Below, one piece after another: positions 56,506 to 64,000 of a DNA stretch of 64,000 bases. Source of the stretch: Myxocyprinus asiaticus (taxonomy: Eukaryota; Chordata; Actinopteri; Cypriniformes; Catostomidae); NCBI RefSeq assembly GCF_019703515.2, contig NC_059368.1:30974289-31038288 (forward strand), written 5' to 3'. Under the pieces are notes generated by a model, which was not told the origin of the DNA, ran no database searches, and saw only the letters and a list, made by a program, of their open reading frames with translations. Position 1 is the first letter of the stretch, and each line of letters starts with the position of its first letter. The position numbers were made by a program, and so were the translations under genes.

Positions 56506-59374
56506 TTAAAGGGGTCATGACATGCCTTATTATTTTTTTCATGAGGTTCCTTGAGGTTCACTTATATCATTAGTAAAGTTGTTTTGCACAAAAAACAGTC
56601 ATATATTTATAAAACATGATCATTTTCCACCCTCATTATGACCCTCTGTCAGAAACGCTCGGTTTTGTTGTGGCTTCTTTTAAGACTTGACAGTAAAAGC
56701 CAACTGTCAAGATTGGCTCTCTACTCTTTACTGCTCTCTCATTGCCATCTCACTGCTTACCACTACTGGGCAGGGCTACGGAAGTAAAAAGGTAAAGCAG
56801 GCGTTGATGTGTTGTTGTGGAGGCGGTCAGATGCAAATGTCTACCACAGTGTGACATCACAATGGCCACCTACACACAGCAGCTAAATTCGGTTGTCAGT
56901 TCACCTTTTAGTGTTTAGTCCTGTTCTGTTCACACACAGTTCGGTAAAATACAGGAGTGACAACCGCATTCTACAACCGAATTAACTCCCATTTAAATTT
57001 AATTCCACGCAGTGTGTATGGAACCGAACTGAACAACTAGTTGTAAATGACGTGATTAATGGCGCGTCTGAGATGTGTCCGTCTTCTCCTGGTGTAAAAA
57101 CACAAACAGAGATGTGTGTCTTCATTCATTGCGGTCTTGGGGGGACCCGTACATTACAGCCCAGATTGTGTAGTTTAACAACAGCTGCTTAGACACACAT
57201 AAAAAGCTAACGAAACATTACCTGATGATAATACATCACTAGCCTAGTTTCCATCCATTTTCCGTGCTATTTTGTTATCGACTAAAGTGAAAATGGGTAA
57301 AAAAAAAATCAAAATTTGCTGTCTTCTGCCTGTTTCCATTCAAATGGCCTTTTATCGATAAAAATGGTGTGCATGATGACGTCATGCCTAAAAGAAATCT
57401 GCCCTTAAGCCGTTTCCATACAGAAATGTGTGTTTATCGCTAATTGTGTACCATTCGTCTCCCAGATGTCCCTAATTTTTTTCCCCCTGAAGTTTTGGTA
57501 AAATGGGGAGAGTACTGAGACAATTCATTGAAATTAGACAGCTTACTGTCATTTTAATTTCACAAATAAATGCAATCAGAAGAAGAGGAATTGCAAACAA
57601 AAGGGAACAGTTGCCCTTCTGTTAGGACTGTAATATTGGCCCTGATGTTGCGTCTATCGCAGGTTGCCACCGGTTCCGAACTGAAAGCGAATCATCATGG
57701 CCTTGTTCAAGCTGGCAACCTGCACTAAGTAGTGGGGGAAATTTTCAGTGTTAGTATAAAGACCATCCATCGATGTGTATATGCTGTGTGCACAGCTGTT
57801 AAAGAAAAATTGATGCAGTGCAATATCAGGGTTTACATTTGATACATTCCTGATATTCAATAGGCTATTTTGAACAATCATCTAATCTAAAGCACAACTG
57901 CATAATGTCCCACATATTTGTCCAGGAACTTTTAACGACCAATTATTATTATTTATTATAATTATTATTTTAGCGTCATAATGCAATTTACATTTTCTGA
58001 AGAAGCTCAGCAAATGCAATCTGAGGTAAAGAGGGTTAGATTTAAAATATTTAAAAGTTTTAAAATGTTCAAAAGCTGGTTTTCTGAAAGTGAACTCAGC
58101 ATTGGACAAATAGTTCTGATAGTTTATAGTCTTGAAGTGTTGAAAATGTCATTCAGATGACTTTATTCGTCTACAGAACAGGGTACGGCTAATTTATGTT
58201 TGTGTTAAGAAAAGGCATATATAGGTCTAAAATTGTTAATTTTTTTCATTTGGAAAAAACGAAGTAATATTAATTTTATTTAATGCTTTATTAATTTGGT
58301 AATTTATTTAGCCTATTTTAATACAGGGAATTTTGCCATCATTTTTTCAAAAGTATGCTAAACAATAATTTAATAGAATTGGGCTATATGTTAGTGTTCC
58401 AAATAAGCACACTGAAGCTTTTCTCCTAGTATTGTGTATTTCTTTTTCATTTAAAACATCTTTGTGCACAGAAATGATATGTTTTTTGTATTGTGGGCTA
58501 ATTGCATGACTGCCGTCTATTATTTGGAATGGTGTGGCAAAGCAACTTTAATAAATAAACGGATGGCTACCGCGATTAAATTAATCGTAAAGAGTGGCCA
58601 TTCATTTGTTCTCTGTGCACTTGTCGAAGACAGGTGCATGAGAGATATTTGTGTTGGCACTTCTGGAAGTGTCATATTTGCAGCATCGGATCTATATGCC
58701 GTTAAGATCAATCCATAATCACGTACAATAAATTGGCTTTTATGGATGTATACCTTGTCGTCATGATTAACACAGGCTAATGATTGGGGTAAATTATGTC
58801 ATGTGACACTACATTTTTGCGTTAATGCCTAATTCTCGAAAAAAGTGTTTCCAAACCAGTTTTTCGCGACATTTGAAGTATCGACATAGAGATTATGCGC
58901 TAGATTTAAAACGGAAAAATATTATGTAGACATTTGCATTTCCATCAGCTTTATTTTGATGCGATAAAACTTTTTGGAATGGAAACGTAGTTACTGATGA
59001 ATAATCTCTTTACTCAAAAATAGCAAGCACAAAACGGGTTAAGCTGTTATGTGATATGGTAATCATCGCAACTGTGGGAGTCAGTCCTGTATTCTATACA
59101 TACATGGAATGAAAATTTAGGGGATTCACTCCCGCATTTAAATGTGGTTGTCACTCCCAAAACTTTGTAGTGTGTACATGGTGTAGAAAGTGGCATAGGA
59201 AATGGAGGAAGTAGAAAACGAGCTATTTTGGCAGCTTGGTTTCAACAAATGCTCTTTTTGCAGTGAGGAGGACGTTTTCAGTTCTGAAACTTACAATATG
59301 TTTTTATAGTACAATGACCTCTTATATAAAAAAGATCATAGAAAATTTTATTCCTCATGTCATGATCCCGTTAA
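56506..59374. mobile_element. TTAA element split by a second insertion
   Basis: The left end TTAAAGGGGTCATGACATGC and the reverse complement of the right end TTAACGGGATCATGACATGA pair with few mismatches. Both are bounded by TTAA (56,506-56,509 and 59,371-59,374). Between them lies a different element at about 57,245-58,989. Removing it leaves about 1.1 kb of non-coding DNA. The pairing of distant ends is good evidence that they belong together. Confidence 0.65.
57245..58989. mobile_element. unclassified DNA element nested in TTAA element
   Basis: The left end reads TAGTTTCCATCCATTTT. The reverse complement of the right end reads TACGTTTCCATTCCAAAAAG, a moderately good inverted match. Both ends carry TTATCG-type words just inside, and GTTTCCA recurs near 57,338, 57,411 and 58,847. 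Small open frames on both strands (57,654-58,109 minus; 58,464-58,718 plus) show no motif I recognise. Class and boundaries are tentative. Confidence 0.45.
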
Positions 59375-60620
59375 GAGCTTCAACAGAAAGAAAGTCCATC
59401 AAAAAATGACCTAAATTGTGGTCTGTTCCTTGCATAAAGCTATTGTATGGCTTCAGAAGGCTTGGAATATAGTGCACAAGTCGTATGGACTAATTTAATA
59501 CAGGTTTGGAACAACATGATGATGGATGACTATTGCATGTGAAAGCCATCTTTTTATATATATAAGTGTATTGACGTGAACAATTTCAAAACTACACTAC
59601 TTCTGACTAAATTTCCAGCTAGAGAAATTGTATAAAAAAATAATTTAAAAAAATACTTCTTAATTTATGTATTTATTTTGGCCAGTAATCTTTTAATGTG
59701 ATAAAACACAAGCATGAAACACATTTTGTCCCTTTGCTGGTCTTTTTTTCTTTTTTTTTTTTTTGTCTTATAATCAAAATTTAATCAAGCTCTTGCTGAG
59801 TAAATGGTGACTGCAGTCAGTCTGTGCAAGTGTTTGTGAGTCTGAGTGGTGTGTGTGTGTGAGAGGGGGAGCTGAAAAGGCAGATGAATCATTAAATTTT
59901 CAGCAGCATTTCTTCAGTCTCTTAAGGGTTTGGAGTGTGTCCCTCCCATTTTTCGTTTGCAGTCGATTACTCAGGAAACAGCACCTTCTGTGAAACTTGG
60001 AAGGTTTTCTCTGTACTCTGATGCACACACAAATTACAGCTGATCCAATGTGTGGTGAAAATTGCTTAATTACAGGAAAGTATAGGGAAATCAAAAACTC
60101 AGTAAGAAAACGTTTTAAAACGGAACACAGGTGGTCGACCACACAGGGTACAAAGTGTGACCGTAGCAGATACCACTCCAGTAATTAATATTCAGAGTGT
60201 CCTCACATAAAAAGTTCAAGACATCTAAAAATATAATAATGGAAAAAAAAAAGTATAGTCCAAACCGAAACAGAATTACAAATATTACAAATAAAAGATA
60301 TGCATTTGGAACTCTCAACATTCCAAATAAAGTAAAAATTATTTTGATGTTTGAAGACTTGACAGTCACTATGAAATCACGACTAACCTTGCACTATCCA
60401 ATCAAATGTCCCTCCTCCTAATACCACCTGCAACCGACAAGGAAGTGGCTAATTATGTTTCACTACTGTGACACACTGTAAACAACAGCCTTTAGGCAAT
60501 TAAAGAAAAAAAAGGGACAAGCCCTTCAAAATATCCCGCTAAAACGTCCTGTTCCAATAGGAAATATGTTAACAAATAAAAGAAAACTGCAAGCGATAAC
60601 TGCTTCAAAAGACCGCACTA
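59375..60620. other. non-coding, nothing certain
   Basis: The interval 59,430-59,530 resembles the GTTCACCC-family interior (AGCTATTGTATGGCTTCAGA). Small frames at 59,900-60,421 have no motif. Confidence 0.45.
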
Positions 60621-60644
60621 GTCCTCTGATGCACATTTAGACTG

Positions 60645-60790
60645 GCATGCAATAGAGGTCTGCAACCAGACCCGGGCCTGACGGGATCCGAGAACCAGAC
60701 GGGTTTCAGGCTGGGTTCGGGTCAGTTTTTCAATTTGGACTTTGGGTTCGGGTAGGGTTTGGGTTTGGGTTTGTATGAATGGAAAAAATA
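60645..60790. repeat. possible hAT element end
   Basis: Contains AGGTCTGCAACCAGACCCGG and a (GGGTTTGG)-like run, wording I associate with hAT-type ends in fish. No partner end or duplication found. Confidence 0.35.
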
Positions 60791-61024
60791 AACAGGTTAC
60801 CGAACTTGTTTCATGCATGTGCTCTCACTCAGACACGTGCAAACGGACGAGTTAGGGGCCGTTCACACCGAACGTGTTTTTGCGTGTTTTCCCATTGTTT
60901 TCATATGTTGGACGAATGTCTTTGACATTCACACTGTGTCTCGCTTTTTCTTCAGCGTCTCGCGCAGGACTGGCACATTTTAAACACCATGTCAAGTTAA
61001 AAATAACTTACATTTTTCAAAAAC

Positions 61025-61034
61025 GCATGTTGAG
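61025..61034. repeat. SINE target duplication, left
   Basis: GCATGTTGAG, repeated exactly at 61,475-61,484. Confidence 0.88.
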
Positions 61035-61474
61035 TGGGGGCCTGGATATCTTAACGAGTATTGACGTTGACTACCACCCCTGGAGTCATGAGTTCGAATC
61101 CAAGGTGTGTTGAGTGACCCCAGCCTGGTCTCCTAAGCAATTAAATTGGCCCGGTTGCTAGGGAGGGCAGAGTCACATGGGGTACCCTCCTCGTGGTCGC
61201 AATTAGTGGTTCTCACTCTCAATGGGGCATATGGTAAGTTGTGCGTGGATCGCAGAGAATAGCAAGAGTCTCCACATGCTGTGAGTCTCCACGGTGTCAT
61301 GCACAGCGAGCCACGTGATAAGATGCGTGGATTGACTGTCTCAGAAGTGGAGGCAACTGAGACTTGTCCTCTGCCACCCGAATTGAGGTGAGTAACAGCG
61401 CCACCATGAGGACCTAGTAAGTTGTGGGAATTGGGCATGCCAAACTGGGGAGAAAAGGGGATAATAAAAAAAAT
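61035..61474 (+). mobile_element. tRNA-derived SINE with target duplications
   Basis: A 440-bp element flanked by the identical 10-mer GCATGTTGAG. The head has a tRNA-like layout: an A-box-like ATCTTAACGAGTATTGAC region near 61,047-61,065 and a clear B box GAGTTCGAATCC at about 61,090-61,101. These form an RNA polymerase III promoter. A long conserved body follows (CAGCCTGGTCTCCTAAGCAA, CACGTGATAAGATGCG, GCCACCCGAATTGAGG), with an A-rich tail ATAATAAAAAAAAT. A 5'-truncated relative lies at 16,110. It depends on a LINE for movement; the partner LINE is not identified. Confidence 0.9.
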
Positions 61475-61575
61475 GCATGTTGAGACACCTGCGCTCTGTC
61501 TCATTCTTTGCGCTGCAATAGTTTTTAGCACAGTAGTCACTAAGAGTCAACAATCTGAACAAGTTCAGGCTGCAT

Positions 61576-61673
61576 AGAGGAGACTGTTGCAATGTTTCAT
61601 ATTATTCCAGACTGGTCTGCACCAAGAGGGGACTGTTGCATTGTTTAATTTTATTCCAGATTCTTCTGCACCA
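61576..61673. repeat. two 49-bp tandem units
   Basis: AGAGGAGACTGTTGCAATGT...CTGCACCA at 61,576-61,624 is repeated as AGAGGGGACTGTTGCATTGT...CTGCACCA at 61,625-61,673 with a few changes. Confidence 0.8.
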
Positions 61674-61706
61674 AGTGAAATTTCATTAAATAAACAGTAA
61701 GTAAAT

Positions 61707-62063
61707 TGTGGCAGCGGGGGGCGTGGTCGAGCATTCATCCGGAGAGAGAGAAAGCGGTAAGGGTGCATACACCTGAGCCAGATAATGACAAACACCTGTT
61801 TCCAATTTCAGTAAGCTTGGGATGAGCGGTATAAAAGGGACCACGCCAGTGGCAAGATGGGGAGAGAGTCTAGAGTCGCTACCTGGGTGCTTGATGTTGT
61901 GAAGCTGATGTGTTATTGTGAAACTGAGAAGCTGAAAAGCTGATGTGTTAATGTGAAGCTGAAAGCAGATATTTTGTTGAGAGCTGAAGACACTTAGATT
62001 AAAGGTTGACTCACATAGATTTTGAACCGTCTCTCGTGTCTTTCCTGCTTGAACCTCTTTACA
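61707..62063 (+). repeat. 5' LTR of Gmr1-like copy 3
   Basis: Starts TGTGGCAGCGGGGGGCG and ends CCTCTTTACA. A TATA box TATAAAA is at 61,830-61,836 with start-site context just downstream. An AGCTGATGTGTTA..GTGAA unit occurs twice (about 61,907 and 61,938). ATTAAA near 61,998 may be the poly(A) signal. The 5 bp upstream are TAAAT; the partner duplication is outside the window. Confidence 0.85.
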
Positions 62064-62064
62064 C

Positions 62065-62082
62065 TGGTGCCGAAACCAGGGA
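62065..62082 (+). promoter_or_regulatory. primer binding site of copy 3
   Basis: TGGTGCCGAAACCAGGGA, one base after the LTR end. The TGG start pairs with a tRNA 3' CCA. Confidence 0.75.
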
Positions 62083-62085
62083 AGG

Positions 62086-63101
62086 TTGGAGGAAATACGC
62101 CTCGTGGAGTCCTCGCAGTTGGCAGAAGTCCTCAAGTCCCTCGCAGACCTACACAACACACACCATCTGGCCCTGCTTGAGCTTCGGCAAGACCAAGATC
62201 GCTGCTTTCACGAGATCCTCCAAGCTCAAGCAGAGGACCGGCATGCGATCCAGAGCCTCCTCAGCCAGGAGAAAGCCCCGGCCGTGACCCCGGACACAGC
62301 AGCCCCCATGCCCCCACCCACGCTCATGAAGATGGGGGCGGAAGATGATCCAGAAGCCTTCATTGACCTCTTTGAGCAAATTGCCGAGATCTGGGGTTGG
62401 CCACGTGCCTAGTGGGCGGCCAGGCTCATTCCCTTGTTGTCCGGGGAAGCCCAACTTGCAGCTCAACAACTGCCGGTGGTTAGTCTCCTGGTTTACAATG
62501 ACCTGAAGAAGACCATCCTGCAACGGGTCGGCCGCAGTCCAGAGCAATACCGTCAGCTCTTCTGTTCAATGAAGTTGGAGGGGACCGGCCACCAGTTTGC
62601 TTTCACCCAACGGCTTCAAGACACCTGCCGTAAGTGGCTGCTGGCAGAGGACCGTGACTTTGAGGGAGTTATTGACCAGGTGGTGCTGGAGCAGCTGATC
62701 CATTTGCTACCGAAAGGAATGGCGGAGTGGGTCCAGTGCCACCACCCGGCGTCGCCGGAGGAAGCTGTCCAACTGATGGAGGACCATCTGATGGCACACC
62801 AGAGGGCAGAAGAGCCCTCCAACTCTCTCTCCCATACCCCTGTGTTTTCCCTGATCTCTACTCCCACCCCCTCTCCTCTCACTCTGCTCTCTCTCCACAG
62901 CCCATCCCAGTACCACGGAGGCATGGAATCCCGCCTCCAAAGCCAGCTTCCCATTTGCGGGGGTTTCCCCCCCGGCAACTTCATTGCCTCACTGCTCTCC
63001 CCCTCAGGTGGATGTGCCCACCGATGCAGGTGCGGGTGTAGCACCTGGGCAGCCTGCTGGAATTGCGGGATCTGGGGCACTTCCAGGATCAATGCCCTGT
63101 G
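62086..63101 (+). pseudogene. Gmr1-like Gag with SCAN-like capsid, copy 3
   Basis: It opens at an ATG (62,086; MEEIRLVESSQLAEVLKSL) with an acidic N-terminal helix region. A TAG at 62,410-62,412 replaces a Gln codon. The frame continues ARLIPLLSGEAQLAAQQL, LKKTILQRVGRSPEQYRQLF, FTQRLQDTCRKWL, VVLEQLIHLLPKGMAEWVQC and HHPASPEEAVQLMEDHL. The last ~80 residues carry the SCAN-domain signature. A Pro/Ser-rich linker leads to a zinc knuckle (CWNCG...HFQDQC) that is split by a one-base loss near 63,068. Gag forms the element's particle. Confidence 0.88.
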
Positions 63102-64000
63102 ATGGAGCTGGGAACTGTGGTCCTGATCCCTGACATGCCATGGGCTGTCCCCCTTCGGGCCGGAGCATTCAGGATACTGGTAAGTGTTAAGGGGAGTACT
63201 CATCAAGCCTTGGAGCCATTAGAGCGGTCAGCACGTGGACATCGCTTTGTATTAGTCCTGGTGGACTATGCAATGCGATATCTGGAAGCAGTACCTCTGC
63301 GCAACATCTCAGCATGCAGTGTTGCAGAGGCACTCTTCAAAATAATCTCCCGGGTGGGGATTCCGAAAGAAATTCTCACTGATCAAGGCACCACATTTAT
63401 GTCACGGACACTCCGCAAGCTTTACGAATTGTTGGGTATTAAGCCGATTTGCACCAGTTTACACCATATGCAAACAGATGGGTTGGTAGATCGATTTAAT
63501 AAAACCCTAAAAAATATGATTTGTAAGTTCGTGCATGAGGATGCTAGAAATTGGGATAAACGGCTTGATCCCCTGTTATTCGCAGTGCAAGAGGTCCTGC
63601 AAGCCTACACAGGGTTTTCCCCATTCGAGCTGCTGTATGGGCGGCGCCCGCATGGCATGCTCTATGTCATACGGGAAGCTTGGGAGGAGGGGCCTTCAAA
63701 CAGTAAGAATGAAATTCAATACATTCTTGATCTTAGAGCAAATCTCCACACTTTGGGGCCACAAACACAGGAGAATTTGCTCCGAGCTCAGGAACGTCAA
63801 AGCCGACTATATAACAGGGGAACTCGGCTATGGGAATTTGCAACGGGAGACAAAGTGCTCACATTACTTCCCACATCGAGCTCCAAATTACTCGCCAAGT
63901 GGCAAGGACCATTTGAGGTCACACGACGAGTGGGGGATCTCGATTATGAGGTGAAACGAACCGATAGAGGGGGCGCATGTCAAATATACCACCTCAATCT
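63102..64000 (+). CDS. Gmr1-like Pol: protease remnant fused in frame to integrase (partial)
   Basis: From the ATG at 63,102 the frame stays open for 299 codons to the window end, with no stop. It begins MELGTVVLIPD, then the start of protease (RILVSVKGSTHQAL). At about 63,213 it passes straight into the integrase core (RGHRFVLVLVDYAMRYLEAV), then EILTDQGTTFMSRTL (second Asp), DGLVDRFNKTLKN (expected Glu replaced by Asp), FSPFELLYGRRPHGML and the C-terminal module QERQSRLYNRG, KLLAKWQGPFEVTRRVG. The protease DSG site, the HHCC finger and the first integrase Asp are deleted. It is not functional as either enzyme, despite being open. Confidence 0.85.
   Translation, partial: MELGTVVLIPDMPWAVPLRAGAFRILVSVKGSTHQALEPLERSARGHRFVLVLVDYAMRYLEAVPLRNISACSVAEALFKIISRVGIPKEILTDQGTTFMSRTLRKLYELLGIKPICTSLHHMQTDGLVDRFNKTLKNMICKFVHEDARNWDKRLDPLLFAVQEVLQAYTGFSPFELLYGRRPHGMLYVIREAWEEGPSNSKNEIQYILDLRANLHTLGPQTQENLLRAQERQSRLYNRGTRLWEFATGDKVLTLLPTSSSKLLAKWQGPFEVTRRVGDLDYEVKRTDRGGACQIYHLN

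Larger units (their letters stand above)
61707..64000 (+). mobile_element. Gmr1-like Ty3/Gypsy element, copy 3, runs off the window
   Basis: Plus-strand order: 5' LTR, primer site, Gag with SCAN-like capsid and zinc knuckle, a protease remnant, then integrase core and C-terminal module up to the window end. RT, RNase H and the 3' LTR would lie beyond. An internal deletion joins protease to integrase in frame near 63,213. Gag has a nonsense codon and a frameshift. The LTR differs from those of copies 1 and 2 except for the GGGGGCGTGGTCG phrase near its start, so this is a different subfamily. Confidence 0.9.

Noticed and set aside
61080..61110. tRNA-like B box suggesting a tRNA gene
   Set aside because: The box belongs to a 440-bp SINE with target duplications; no complete cloverleaf.
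63060..63105. Programmed gag-pol frameshift at the zinc knuckle
   Set aside because: The three copies break the frame at different places by single-base losses, and in copy 3 the knuckle's second half and pol share one frame, so mutation explains it better.
1..64000. CRISPR arrays, prokaryotic operons, host genes
   Set aside because: No regularly spaced repeats with unique spacers, and all recognisable proteins are eukaryotic transposon proteins. No host exon could be supported by eye.

Overview
The window looks like gene-poor, transposon-rich DNA of a teleost fish, probably cyprinid-like. This is inferred from the mix of repeats: a Rex1/Babar-type LINE, an L2 LINE with an esterase-type ORF1, DIRS and Gmr1-like retrotransposons, Tc1 transposons, TTAA-bounded short DNA elements, a tRNA-derived SINE, and many (GA)n, (CA)n and (TA)n microsatellites. 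I found no host protein-coding gene, rRNA or functional tRNA. Every coding region I recognise belongs to a mobile element, and nearly all are broken.

Layout. 1-2.3 kb: mostly unassigned AT-rich DNA with one TTAA-bounded element. 2.3-10.8 kb: a minus-strand DIRS-like tyrosine-recombinase retrotransposon split by a minus-strand Gypsy (Gmr1-like) element at 3.24-6.6 kb. 11.3 kb: a hAT-type MITE with a perfect 8-bp target duplication. 13.2 kb: a solo LTR. 14.6-14.8 kb: a LINE tail between two (GA)n tracts. 16.1 kb: a SINE fragment. 16.9-18.2 kb: the 3' part of an L1-type LINE. 18.7-23.4 kb: a degenerate L2 LINE. 23.7-24.2 kb: a Tc1 remnant. 25.6-27.8 kb: a LINE again bounded on both sides by (GA)n. 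28.4-30.3 kb: a minus-strand Rex1-like LINE. 30-39.6 kb: quiet non-coding DNA with microsatellites and a solo LTR at 38.1 kb with a perfect 5-bp duplication. 39.6-44.0 kb: a Gmr1-like element with both LTRs. 44.6-47.4 kb: tetranucleotide and 48-bp tandem arrays. 51.3-52.8 kb: a young Tc1-like transposon with one frameshift. 55.7-59.4 kb: TTAA-bounded elements, one nested. 61.0-61.5 kb: a SINE with target duplications. 61.7 kb to the end: a plus-strand Gmr1-like element that runs out of the window.

The most interesting biology is in the three Gmr1-like copies. In the two that extend into RT, integrase is encoded before reverse transcriptase (gag-PR-INT-RT-RNase H), a Ty1/copia-like order in a Ty3/Gypsy-type element. 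Their Gag carries a segment that closely resembles the vertebrate SCAN domain. Each copy has a different internal deletion and lesions in catalytic residues. The second highlight is a LINE family whose two truncated copies are both sandwiched between (GA)n tracts, which suggests microsatellite-directed insertion.

Limits: family names rest on reading motifs by eye, without database searches. Element ends are exact only where a target duplication or terminal motif is visible.
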